64,000 bases of DNA from assembly GCF_001267925.1 (NCBI RefSeq), contig NZ_CP011409.1:1860001-1924000 (forward strand), written 5' to 3'. Made by a program: the position numbers and the translations under genes. The notes beneath the pieces are model-generated. The model did not search any database and was not told the origin of the DNA. It was given only the letters and a program-made list of their open reading frames with translations. Shown piece after piece: positions 1-7,798 of this stretch (the stretch's first letter is position 1; each line of letters begins with the position of its first letter). This stretch comes from Herbaspirillum hiltneri N3. GTDB taxonomy: Bacteria > Pseudomonadota > Gammaproteobacteria > Burkholderiales > Burkholderiaceae_D.

Positions 1-262
1 TCAGCAGGTTGGCCAGCTCGATCGACGGCGCATTGTAGAAAGCCGGCGACGGATTGATCAGTTTCTTGCCCTGTGCGACCAGTGCATCGGAGATGCATTG
101 CGGCGCGTGACCCAGCGCGTTGACGGCCCAGCCTTGCAGATAGTCGAGGTATCGCTTGCCGGTGTGATCGGTCATCCACATGCCGCTGCCTTCGGTAAAA
201 ACGATTTCAGGGCGGTTAGTGACATACATCAGCTTGTTGATGGCGAACTCGTTGAATTCCAT
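1..262 (-). CDS. Acetylornithine aminotransferase-like protein (N-terminal part; gene continues outside the window)
   Basis: The first 87 codons of a class III pyridoxal-phosphate aminotransferase are visible; the rest lies to the left of the window. It starts at ATG 262-260 behind AGGAG. The protein begins MEFNEFAINKLMYVTNRPEI and continues through a typical fold-type I entry (FTEGSGMWMTDHTGKRYLDYLQG, then GWAVNALGHAP), which fits ArgD-like acetylornithine/succinylornithine transaminases of arginine metabolism. The PLP-binding lysine is not in view, so the exact substrate cannot be fixed. It is preceded by its own promoter, an arginine-codon-rich leader ORF and a terminator hairpin, which supports a role in arginine metabolism and control by attenuation (inference). 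Confidence 0.8.
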   Translation of the reverse strand, partial: MEFNEFAINKLMYVTNRPEIVFTEGSGMWMTDHTGKRYLDYLQGWAVNALGHAPQCISDALVAQGKKLINPSPAFYNAPSIELANLL

Positions 263-341
263 TGAATGACTCCTGCTAAGGATGTGTAAAAAATGTGAAA
301 GGCGGCGGTAACCGAACTGTAATAAAAACGCGGACACGAAA

Positions 342-380
342 AAAACGATAAAAAAAAGCCACAGGGATTGCCTGTGGCTT
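342..380 (-). terminator. Attenuator-like intrinsic terminator ahead of the argD-like gene
   Basis: Read on the minus strand, a perfect 10-bp stem AAGCCACAGG / CCTGTGGCTT with a 5-nt loop is followed by a run of about eight T. It lies between the leader ORF (397-462) and the aminotransferase start (262), downstream of the promoter at 470-498, so transcription from that promoter must pass it to reach the gene. That placement is typical of an attenuator. Confidence 0.8.
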
Positions 381-396
381 CGTGACCAGAATCAAC

Positions 397-462
397 TCAC
401 GCGCACGGCAAACCTCGTTGAGGTTGGCTGCGGCGTCGCAAGGAAATGATGGTAGCGTTCAT
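397..462 (-). CDS. Putative arginine-rich leader peptide (21 codons)
   Basis: A 21-residue ORF begins MNATIISLRRRSQPQRG and stops 17 nt before the attenuator stem. Four of its codons are arginine (CGA, CGC, CGC, then CGA), three of them consecutive. The ATG sits only 7 nt beyond the -10 hexamer of a near-consensus promoter, so the transcript would be leaderless or nearly so, and no Shine-Dalgarno sequence is present. An internal small hairpin (AACCTC/GAGGTT) follows the Arg codons. The likely role is ribosome-mediated attenuation in response to charged tRNA-Arg. This is inferred from layout only; no homologue was checked. Confidence 0.55.
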   Translation of the reverse strand: MNATIISLRRRSQPQRGLPCA

Positions 463-469
463 GCGGTCA

Positions 470-498
470 ATATTAGGACGTTTTGCGCGATGCGTCAA
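470..498 (-). promoter_or_regulatory. Sigma-70 promoter for the leader and argD-like gene
   Basis: On the minus strand, TTGACG (498-493), a 17-bp spacer and TAATAT (475-470) give an almost ideal -35/-10 pair. The predicted start lies within 1-2 nt of the leader ATG at 462. Confidence 0.75.
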
Positions 499-591
499 AA
501 CTAATTTGGTGCAAATTGCCGCTGATTTTCAGAACGCTCACCTCTTTGCAACAGGCAGCCGCATGCGGCGGCGGCATCAACCTGCACCGAT

Positions 592-1623
592 TTACTGCAC
601 CGTCGCCAGATCCGCCGCCGAGGTGAACGAGTCGGCGTAAAACTCATCTTCCGGCAAGCCGCACTTCGCGACGAAATCGCGCTGCGCCGATTCCACCACG
701 ATCGGCGCGCCGCAGGCATACACCTGATAGCCCGACAGATCCGGCTGGTCGTCGATGACGGCCTGGTGGACGAAGCCGGTGCGGCCGCTCCAGTGGTCTT
801 CCGGCTGGGCGTTCGAGATCACCGGCACATATTTGAAATTCGGCAGGCTCTGCGCCCAGGTCTTGCACAGTTCGTCCATATACAAGTCCTGCGGCCGGCG
901 GCCGCCCCAATACAGCGTGACCGGGCGCGCCGACTGGGCGTGCTCGAGCTGCTCGACGATCGCCTTGATCGGCGCGAAGCCGGTGCCCGAGGCCAGCAGC
1001 ACGATGGGCTTGTCGGAGTCTTCACGCAGGAAGAAGGTTCCCAGCGGGCCTTCGAAGCGCAGGATGTCGCGCTCCTTGAGCGTGGAGAAAACCTGGTCGG
1101 TGAACAGGCCGCCCGGCATGTGGCGGATGTGCAGCGTCAGGTGCTCGTCCTTGTGCGGTGCATTGGCCATGCTGTAGCTGCGGCGCTTGCCGTCGCGCAG
1201 CATGAACTCGACGTACTGGCCGGCCTTGTATTGCAGGCGATCGTTGGCCGGCAATTGCAGCGACAGGATGATGACGTCGTCGGCGACCTTGTCCAGTTTG
1301 GCGACGCGCACCGGCATTTTCTTGACCGGGAAATCGCCGATGCCGGCCACTTCGCGCGCTTCGATGATCACGTCCGAGTTCGGCCGGGCGCAGCAGAACA
1401 GCGAAAAACCCAGGCTCTCGTCCTGCGCCGACAGGGCGCGCTCCTGATGCGGACCGTGGGTCACGCTGCCTTCGACCAGCTTGCCCTTGCAGGAGCTGCA
1501 CGCGCCGTTCTTGCAGCCGTAAGGCAGGCCGACGCCGGCACGGATTGCGGCGGTGAGGATGGTTTCGCCTTCGTCACAGGTAAACTGATGGCCGCTGGGC
1601 TGAACGGTAACTTGAAAACTCAT
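592..1623 (-). CDS. 2Fe-2S ferredoxin-NAD(P)H reductase (CDP-6-deoxyglucoseen reductase-like)
   Basis: This 343-residue oxidoreductase has an N-terminal plant-type 2Fe-2S ferredoxin domain (Cys37, Cys42 and Cys45 in the GCKNGACSSC motif, with the fourth ligand in SLFCCARPN), an FAD-binding barrel with RSYSMAN, and a C-terminal NAD-binding domain with GTGFAPIKAI. This is the order found in AscD/RfbI-type CDP-4-keto-6-deoxyglucose-3-dehydrase reductases and in many oxygenase reductases. No deoxysugar gene is nearby, so it may simply be a general electron-transfer reductase. The chosen start is MSFQVTVQPS; the frame stays open further upstream but that stretch overlaps the divergent gene. It is divergent from the gene at 1636, with only 12 bp between the start codons. 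Confidence 0.85.
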   Translation of the reverse strand: MSFQVTVQPSGHQFTCDEGETILTAAIRAGVGLPYGCKNGACSSCKGKLVEGSVTHGPHQERALSAQDESLGFSLFCCARPNSDVIIEAREVAGIGDFPVKKMPVRVAKLDKVADDVIILSLQLPANDRLQYKAGQYVEFMLRDGKRRSYSMANAPHKDEHLTLHIRHMPGGLFTDQVFSTLKERDILRFEGPLGTFFLREDSDKPIVLLASGTGFAPIKAIVEQLEHAQSARPVTLYWGGRRPQDLYMDELCKTWAQSLPNFKYVPVISNAQPEDHWSGRTGFVHQAVIDDQPDLSGYQVYACGAPIVVESAQRDFVAKCGLPEDEFYADSFTSAADLATVQ

Positions 1624-1635
1624 ACAATCCTGACA

Positions 1636-2514
1636 ATGAATAATGGTAAAAAAATCGGCAAACCGCGTCTGTTGATGCTCGGCTGCGGCGACGTCGGCAT
1701 GCGCATGCTGCCGCTGGTGCGCGCGCGTTTTCGCGTGATCGTGGTGACCAGCAAGCCCGAGCGTTGCGCTGAATTGCGCGCCGCCGGGGCGATTCCGCTG
1801 GTCGCCGACCTTGACCGGCCAGCTACCCTGGCCCGGCTGGCGCGCCTGGCGCAAGTGATCGTGCATCTTGCTCCGCCGCAATCTTCTGGTGAAACGGACC
1901 GCCGCACCCGCAATTTGGCCGCCATTTTACCCGACCGCGCCAATCTGGTTTACATCAGCACCACCGGCGTCTACGGCGATTGCGGCGGCGCCAGTTTCGA
2001 CGAGACGCGACCGGTCCGGCCGGCCAATCCGCGCGCGCGTCGCCGCGTCGACGCCGAGCAGGTATTGCGGGCCTGGGCGCGCCGCTCCGGCAGCCGCCTG
2101 GCGATCCTGCGCGTGCCGGGCATTTACGCGCGGGACCGCCTGCCGCTGGAGCGTTTGCAGAAGGGCACCCCGGCCTTGAGCGCCGCGGACGACGTCTACA
2201 CCAACCATATCCACGCCGACGACCTCGCGGCGATTGCAGTGCGCGCCCTCGATCGGGCGCGGCCGCTGCGGGTGTATCACGCAGTCGACGATTCGGACAT
2301 GAAGATGGGTGACTACTTCGACGCCGTGGCGCGCTGCTTCGGCTTGCCGCCGCCGCCGCGCCTGCCGCGCACGGAGCTGCAGCAGCAGGTCACGCCGATG
2401 ATGCTGTCCTTCATGTCGGAGTCGCGCCGGCTGCGCAATGACCGGCTGCGCAACGAGCTCGGTGTGCGCCTGCGTTATCCGCACGTGGGAGCGTTGCTGG
2501 AAACATTGCCATAA
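1636..2514 (+). CDS. NAD-dependent epimerase/dehydratase family protein (YeeZ-like)
   Basis: This 292-residue protein has an N-terminal Rossmann motif (LMLGCGDVGMRMLPL), the segment VYISTTGVYGDCGG typical of atypical extended short-chain dehydrogenases, and a C-terminal region with the NHIHADDLA motif seen in the epimerase family. The usual YxxxK pair is not evident, as in the YeeZ-like subgroup, so an NAD(P)-dependent oxidoreductase or epimerase role is likely but the substrate is unknown. ATG 1636 follows the divergent reductase start closely. A plain 200-bp gap with a short CACGCACT direct repeat (about 2672-2697) separates it from the ABC cluster. Confidence 0.75.
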   Translation: MNNGKKIGKPRLLMLGCGDVGMRMLPLVRARFRVIVVTSKPERCAELRAAGAIPLVADLDRPATLARLARLAQVIVHLAPPQSSGETDRRTRNLAAILPDRANLVYISTTGVYGDCGGASFDETRPVRPANPRARRRVDAEQVLRAWARRSGSRLAILRVPGIYARDRLPLERLQKGTPALSAADDVYTNHIHADDLAAIAVRALDRARPLRVYHAVDDSDMKMGDYFDAVARCFGLPPPPRLPRTELQQQVTPMMLSFMSESRRLRNDRLRNELGVRLRYPHVGALLETLP

Positions 2515-2713
2515 AAGAAATGTTTCCGCGAAATGGCTATGCTTATTTGTTTTTCGTATAAGCATACGTCTTTTAAATTGTTGTCCGGCAAGCACGATGC
2601 CGGTACAGTCGCACCCTATCGTCTGAAAGTCCGTGCAAAGTTGTCTTTGATGCAACCAGGGCGGCCTACGGTCACGCACTCACGCACTCACGCAGTTACT
2701 CCGCATCGCATTC

Positions 2714-3499
2714 ATGAAGCTATCTTTCAAAAACATACAAAAGAGTTTTTCCGGCCTGCACGTCATCGACGATTTCAGCCGCGACATCGGGCAGGGCGAA
2801 CTGGTCGCGCTGGTCGGTCCGTCCGGTTGCGGCAAGTCGACGCTGCTGCATATTGCCGCCGGACTGGAAACACCGACCTCCGGCTCCATCCTGGCCGACG
2901 GCCAGCCGGTTACCGGCCCGCATCCGGAACGCACGCTGATGTTCCAGGAAAACGCGCTGTATCCGTGGCTGACACTGGAGCAGAACGTCGCGCTGGCGCT
3001 GGAATTCCAGAAGGTCGACAAGAAGTCCGCCGCCGCCCAGGCGCGCGCATGGCTGGCCAAGGTCAACTTGTCGGGCTTCGAAACTTATTATCCGCACCAG
3101 GTTTCGGGCGGCATGCGCCAGCGTGCCGCACTGGCGCGCGCCTTCATCTCGCAGCCGAAGGCACTGCTGCTGGATGAACCGTTCGGCGCGCTCGACGCCC
3201 TGACGCGCATGACCTTGCAAGATGCACTGCGCACCCTGATCCGTTCGGAAGTGCAGGGCAAGGCGCCGACCGTATTGCTGGTCACGCACGATGTCGACGA
3301 AGCGCTGTTCCTGGCCGACCGCATCCTGGTTTTCAGCGCCCGTCCGGCCACCGTGCTCAAGGAATTCAATCTGGTGCATCACGAAAAGACACATGATCTG
3401 TCGGAGTTCTCGGCGATCCGTCGCGAAATTCTCTGTCTGCTCGGCATCCATGCCGAACAGGACGAGTTTGCCAAAACAATAGAAGGGGTTGGGATATGA
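2714..3499 (+). CDS. ABC transporter ATP-binding protein (nitrate/sulfonate/taurine type)
   Basis: This 261-residue ATPase carries Walker A GPSGCGKST (near residue 36), the Q-loop FQENALYPW, the signature VSGGMRQR, Walker [12 protein letters not shown] and the switch THDVDEA. The sequence is closest in style to SsuB/TauB/NrtD importers. It overlaps the following binding-protein gene by ATGA (3496-3499), showing translational coupling. It supplies the energy for the importer formed with the permease at 4698. The substrate is not determinable from sequence; sulfonates, nitrate-like anions or thiamine-precursor-like molecules are all possible. Confidence 0.9.
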   Translation: MKLSFKNIQKSFSGLHVIDDFSRDIGQGELVALVGPSGCGKSTLLHIAAGLETPTSGSILADGQPVTGPHPERTLMFQENALYPWLTLEQNVALALEFQKVDKKSAAAQARAWLAKVNLSGFETYYPHQVSGGMRQRAALARAFISQPKALLLDEPFGALDALTRMTLQDALRTLIRSEVQGKAPTVLLVTHDVDEALFLADRILVFSARPATVLKEFNLVHHEKTHDLSEFSAIRREILCLLGIHAEQDEFAKTIEGVGI

Positions 3500-4497
3500 A
3501 ATCGACATTCAAACGTTTGCTGGTTCCGGCATTGGCCGCGCTGGTGTTTTCCGCACCGGCCATGGCGCTCGAAAAATTCAAGATCGGCTATCTGCGCGTG
3601 ATGGACGATGCGCAGGCGATGGCTGCCTATGAAGCCGGCCTGTACAAGAAGTACGGCCTCGACGTCGAACTGATCGAATTCAAATCCGGCACCGACCTGA
3701 TCAAGGCCATCGTCGGCGGCCAGCTCGACAGCGGCGTGTTCGGTTTCACCAATGCAGTGGCCTGGGCGTCCAAGGGCGCCGATCTCAAAGTGGTCAGCGG
3801 TGCACAACTCGGCTACCACGCGATCGTGGCGCGTGAAGATGCCCACATCAACAAGGTTGCCGACCTCAAAGGCAAGACCCTGGCTTCGCAAGCCGAAGGC
3901 AGCACCGCCGACGTGGTGCTCAAGGGCGTGGTGTTCCGCGATGCCGGCCTCAAGGCCGACGACGTCAACGTGCTCGGCGTGAGCCCGCAAGTGGCGGTGC
4001 AGTCGCTGGTCGGCAAGCGCGTCGACGCGGCGTTCCTGTTCGAACCGCAGGCGCGCATCGCGCAGCTCATCGCGCCGGTCAAGCAAGTCTATGAAATCGG
4101 CGAAGTCTGGCCTTTCCCCTGCATGGTCGTGATCACTTCCGGCGAAACCCTGAAGAACCGCCGCGCCGCCGTGTGGAGGTCGCTCGATGCGCAACGCGAT
4201 GCAATCGAACTGCTCAAGAAGAAGCCTGCCGAAGCGGCCAAGCTGATCGCCGGCTACTTCATCGCCGAGCCGACGCTGAAGACCCTGAAGCATGGTGAAA
4301 TGCTGCGCGAAGACGTAATCCGCGACGCCATCAAGAGCCAGACCTTCAACGCCAAGCTGAACGACAAGGAGCAGAACCGCATGCAGGAAATCGCCGATAT
4401 CCTGCAAGCCCAGGGTTCGCTGAAGACCAAGGACGGCAAGCCGTTTGAAGTGCGCAGCATAGTAGACCTCTCCTGGCAAAAAGACAGAAAATTGTAA
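3496..4497 (+). CDS. ABC transporter substrate-binding protein (NMT1/SsuA-like)
   Basis: This 333-residue periplasmic protein has a signal peptide (KRLLVPALAALVFSAPAMA, with cleavage after about residue 24) and the hallmarks of the NMT1/TauA fold: KIGYLRVMDDAQ at the start of the mature chain, the AAYEAGLYKKYGLDVELIEF segment and VGGQLDSGVFG. It is translationally coupled to the ATPase gene upstream and separated from the permease gene by 200 bp that contain a palindromic repeat (4527-4580). It delivers the solute to the permease at 4698. Confidence 0.88.
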   Translation: MKSTFKRLLVPALAALVFSAPAMALEKFKIGYLRVMDDAQAMAAYEAGLYKKYGLDVELIEFKSGTDLIKAIVGGQLDSGVFGFTNAVAWASKGADLKVVSGAQLGYHAIVAREDAHINKVADLKGKTLASQAEGSTADVVLKGVVFRDAGLKADDVNVLGVSPQVAVQSLVGKRVDAAFLFEPQARIAQLIAPVKQVYEIGEVWPFPCMVVITSGETLKNRRAAVWRSLDAQRDAIELLKKKPAEAAKLIAGYFIAEPTLKTLKHGEMLREDVIRDAIKSQTFNAKLNDKEQNRMQEIADILQAQGSLKTKDGKPFEVRSIVDLSWQKDRKL

Positions 4498-4526
4498 TCC
4501 GGCGTAAAGCTACTGCGCCTTCCGAT

Positions 4527-4580
4527 TTTGCGTCTGCGATGCTCACCGTACAGTCGTACGGCTGCGCTTCTCGACGCAAA
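4527..4580. repeat. Intergenic palindromic repeat with a GTAC-centred core
   Basis: Outer arms TTTGCGTC (4527-4534) and GACGCAAA (4573-4580) enclose a second perfect palindrome, CCGTAC-AGT-CGTACGG. It interrupts the operon between the binding-protein and permease genes, which accounts for most of the unusually long 200-bp gap. The design resembles short extragenic repeats common in Burkholderiales genomes (recollection, not checked). Confidence 0.6.
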
Positions 4581-4697
4581 CTCGAAACGCTCGCTACGCT
4601 TTTCACCGCATTACGATGCGTCTGTGGGACATCATTTTTTCGGCCGGCAATTTTGTCGGCCATTGCATTTCTACCCAGTTTTACTCAGTTCCAATTT

Positions 4698-5471
4698 ATG
4701 AGCTCTCAGCGTCGCGTTACCGGTTATCGTAAAAAACTCGCCATGGTGTTGGCGATCCTCTTCATTTTGTTGATGTGGCAGATCGCCGCGTGGTCTCTGC
4801 CGGACTTCCTGATGCCGGGCGTGCCGACCGTGTTGGCGCGGCTCTGGAATGAAGTGCAGACGCCCGCTTTCCGGGTCGCGCTGTGGGGCAGCCTGACGCG
4901 CCTGGGCGGCGGTTACGGTGCGGCGCTGCTGTTCGGGATCGGCTTCGGCCTGATCGGCGCGGTGCTGTTCTTCTTCCGCGAAGTACTCAAGTCGGCCATC
5001 ATCATCTTGCAGTCGATTCCTTCGATCGCGTGGGTGCCGCTGTTCCTGATCCTGATGGGTTTCGGCAATTTGCCGATTATCGTCGTCGTCGCGATTGCCG
5101 CGTTTTTCCCGGCGGCGCTGTCGGTGATGAACGCCACCGAAAGCGTGCAGCAAGTGCACGTCTCGGCTGCGCGCGTCATGGGTGCTTCGCGCCTTGGCAT
5201 GCTGCGCCGCGTGTACCTGCCGGCCGTCATGCCTGAACTGATCACCGGCGCGCAACTGGCCTTCGGCAACGCCTGGCGCGCGCTGATTTCGGCCGAGATG
5301 CTGATCGGCTTCGGCAAGGGCCTGGGCCGCACGCTGGCATACTCCGGCGAGACCGCCGATATGGTCGGCGTGATGACCAACATCCTGACGATCGCCATCC
5401 TCGCTGCGCTGATCGACCAGGTGATTCTTGAAAACCTCAAGCACCGCCTGCTGCGTTACCAATACGTCTGA
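4698..5471 (+). CDS. ABC transporter permease (SsuC/TauC-like)
   Basis: This 257-residue inner-membrane protein of the binding-protein-dependent transport family has about six membrane segments and the EAA-loop region SAARVMGASRLGMLRRVYLPAVMPEL near residue 160. The chosen start, MSSQRRVTGY at 4698, directly precedes the first membrane segment; a longer frame from 4539 would run through the palindromic repeat and is unlikely. It pairs with the ATPase at 2714. Six bases separate it from the next gene, so the four genes probably form one operon. Confidence 0.85.
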   Translation: MSSQRRVTGYRKKLAMVLAILFILLMWQIAAWSLPDFLMPGVPTVLARLWNEVQTPAFRVALWGSLTRLGGGYGAALLFGIGFGLIGAVLFFFREVLKSAIIILQSIPSIAWVPLFLILMGFGNLPIIVVVAIAAFFPAALSVMNATESVQQVHVSAARVMGASRLGMLRRVYLPAVMPELITGAQLAFGNAWRALISAEMLIGFGKGLGRTLAYSGETADMVGVMTNILTIAILAALIDQVILENLKHRLLRYQYV

Positions 5472-5476
5472 TCCGT

Positions 5477-6313
5477 ATGACTACGCCGTCCGCTTTCTTG
5501 CATCGCCTGTCCGTGCTCTTGGTGGCGGCAGGCGTATCCGGCGGTGCGCAGGCCGGTGTGCTGGATGACGCGAAGGCGCGCGGCGCCTTGCGCGTGGGGC
5601 AGGACTACGTGCCGCCGGCTTATACGGCGGGCGCCAAGTTCCGTACGCCTGAAGGCGTCGACATGATCCTCGCCGAAGATATCGCCAAACGCCTGAACCT
5701 CAAGCTGGACAACGTGCCCAATGCCGGCAACGCCGGCGACGGCAAGGCGGCGCAAGCCCTCAAAGGCGCGCGAGCCGACATCGCTCTGGTGACCGTGGAC
5801 GAGAACGCTGTGCGCATTGGCGCTGCTGCCGACGGCAGCGTATTGATCCCGACCGGCTACAGCGCCGGCGCGATGGCCATCATGCGCACCGATACCGATA
5901 TCAGGAAGTGGGAACAGCTCAAGGGCCGCACCGTGTGCTTGTCCGAAGGAGGTTCTTACGTCGGCCGGATGGCTGCGCGCTACGGCGCCGTTGAAAAGGT
6001 GATGCGCGCGCCGGCCGATTCGCTGCTGGCGGTGCGTACCGGCCAGTGCGACGCCGCCGTGCACGACGACACCATGCTCAAGGAATTGCTCCGGCTGCCG
6101 GAGTGGAAAAAATTCTCTGCGCAATTGCCGCCGCAAAGCCGTTCGATGCTGATGATCAGGATCCCTGCCGCCGACAATGCGGCGATCGCCTATGCCAGGC
6201 AGACCGTAGCGGAATGGTCGCGCGGCGACTTCTGGCCAGCGCTCAAAAAGAAGTGGACCAACGCTGTGGCCTTCGAGGTATACCTCGATCAGAACGTACC
6301 GGATTGCCATTGA
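5477..6313 (+). CDS. Family 3 periplasmic substrate-binding protein
   Basis: This 278-residue protein has a signal peptide ending near GGAQAG and then a type II periplasmic binding fold of the amino-acid/family 3 class (ALRVGQDYVPPAYTA, GVDMILAEDIAKRLNL, GRTVCLSEGGSYVGRMAA, TGQCDAAVHDD). It follows the permease by 5 bp and ends in a strong terminator, so it closes the ABC operon. A second binding protein of a different family in one importer operon is unusual; it may widen the substrate range or act as a sensor-like binding protein (inference). Confidence 0.85.
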   Translation: MTTPSAFLHRLSVLLVAAGVSGGAQAGVLDDAKARGALRVGQDYVPPAYTAGAKFRTPEGVDMILAEDIAKRLNLKLDNVPNAGNAGDGKAAQALKGARADIALVTVDENAVRIGAAADGSVLIPTGYSAGAMAIMRTDTDIRKWEQLKGRTVCLSEGGSYVGRMAARYGAVEKVMRAPADSLLAVRTGQCDAAVHDDTMLKELLRLPEWKKFSAQLPPQSRSMLMIRIPAADNAAIAYARQTVAEWSRGDFWPALKKKWTNAVAFEVYLDQNVPDCH

Positions 6314-6316
6314 ACG

Positions 6317-6343
6317 AAAAGCCTGCGATCTGCAGGCTTTTTT
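6317..6343 (+). terminator. Rho-independent terminator of the ABC operon
   Basis: AAAAGCCTGC / GCAGGCTTTTTT with a 5-nt loop lies directly after the family 3 binding-protein gene and faces the convergent MFS gene. It could work in both directions. Confidence 0.85.
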
Positions 6344-6364
6344 CATTGTTCGCCACGATCTGGA

Positions 6365-7723
6365 TCAACGCCCGGCGCTACCTTGGCCGAGCGGCGCCGC
6401 GCCGGAAAAACCGGACAAGGCGTCGTGATTTTCATCGCCCGCGTGTTCGGTGGTTTCCTTGTCCATGGCCTTCACCGCGAGCGCCGCGATCAGCGAGAAC
6501 ACCGTGATCAGCAAGGCCACCATCCACGGGCTGCCGCCGCTCCTGGCCAGCAACAGCGACGACAGAACCGGCGTGATGCCGCCACCGACCAGCGCGCCGA
6601 TCTGGTGAGCGATGCCGACGCCGCTATAGCGTACGCGAGTACCGAACAGACCTGCGAACAACGCGCCTTGCGGGCCGTACATCATCGGATGGATGACGCC
6701 CAGCGCCATCGCCACCGCCAGGCCGACCAGCAGCGGCTGCACCGTATTGATCAGCGCGAAGTAGGGCCACACGCAGACGGCAGCGCACAGTGCTCCGATG
6801 ATGTACATGCGGCGATGGCCGATGCGATCCGACAGCGCGGCGAAGAATGTATTTCCGAACATGGAGATGCATGCGCCGATCAGGATCGCATTGAGGATCA
6901 TCGGCTTGCCGATCTTCAGCTGAGTGACCGCATAGGCAGTCGTGAATACCAATACATTTATCGGCCAGGCGATCTCGCCGGCGCGCGCGATCGAAGCCAG
7001 CAGGATCTGTTTCTTGTGATCGCGCACGAGCGTGCGCAGCGGCGTCTTGCTGACCGTGCCGGCTTGCTTTGCCGCTTCGAATTCATGTGACTCGGGCAAG
7101 CGTGTGCGCGCGATGACGCCGATCGCCACCAGCACCATGCTGAACAGGAAAGGCAGGCGCCAGCCCCAGCTCAGGAAATCGGCTTCCGGCAGCTTGGCCG
7201 TCAGCGACAGAGCCAGCGTCGACAGCACCAGTCCTGCCATGCCGCCGCTCGAACTCCAGCTGCCGAACAGGCCGCGTTTTTCTTTCGGCGCGTTCTCTAC
7301 GGCAATCAGGATGGCGCCGCCCTGTTCGCCGCCGAGCGCGATACCCTGGATCAGGCGCAGCAGGCACAGCAGCGTCGGCGCCCAGATGCCGGCGCTGGCG
7401 TAAGTCGGCAGCAGGCCGATCAGCGTGGAGGCCACGCCCATGACAATCAGTGTTGCCAGCAGGATGGATTTGCGGCCGTAGCGATCGCCCAGATAGCCGC
7501 ACAGGATGCTGCCCAGCGGACGGCCGACGTAGCCGGTGGCGTAGGTCGCGATTGCGGCCAGGGCGCCGGTAAGCGGATCAAGCGTCGGGAAGAACAGTTT
7601 GTTGAATACCAGTGCGGCGGCGGTGCCATACAGCAGGAAGTCATATTGCTCAAGTGCGGTGCCGATGAAGCTCGACAAGAACACGATCGCGCGGCGCGGT
7701 TTTTTCGGATTGGAACTGGACAT
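6365..7723 (-). CDS. MFS transporter, metabolite:H+ symporter type
   Basis: This 452-residue inner-membrane carrier has 12 predicted helices. The loop 2-3 motif GDRYGRKSILL and the SSFIGTALEQYDFLLYG start mark the MHS (ShiA/ProP/KgtP-like) subfamily of proton symporters for small organic acids and osmolytes. Its start is ATG at 7723 behind GGGAGCC. It stands upstream of nothing on its strand and follows the class II aldolase-like gene (7799) and AraC regulator (8670), so the three may form a minus-strand catabolic unit in which it imports the substrate. Confidence 0.85.
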   Translation of the reverse strand: MSSSNPKKPRRAIVFLSSFIGTALEQYDFLLYGTAAALVFNKLFFPTLDPLTGALAAIATYATGYVGRPLGSILCGYLGDRYGRKSILLATLIVMGVASTLIGLLPTYASAGIWAPTLLCLLRLIQGIALGGEQGGAILIAVENAPKEKRGLFGSWSSSGGMAGLVLSTLALSLTAKLPEADFLSWGWRLPFLFSMVLVAIGVIARTRLPESHEFEAAKQAGTVSKTPLRTLVRDHKKQILLASIARAGEIAWPINVLVFTTAYAVTQLKIGKPMILNAILIGACISMFGNTFFAALSDRIGHRRMYIIGALCAAVCVWPYFALINTVQPLLVGLAVAMALGVIHPMMYGPQGALFAGLFGTRVRYSGVGIAHQIGALVGGGITPVLSSLLLARSGGSPWMVALLITVFSLIAALAVKAMDKETTEHAGDENHDALSGFSGAAPLGQGSAGR

Positions 7724-7798
7724 GGACGGCTCCCGTTTGACTGATCTGGGCGGAATTCTGGATGGATTGGGTTTGTCTGGGGGCGACGGCGTACGGCT

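Noticed and set aside
4539..4697. N-terminal extension of the ABC permease
   Set aside because: The extra codons run through the palindromic repeat and give a sequence unlike permease N-termini; ATG 4698 is at the first helix.
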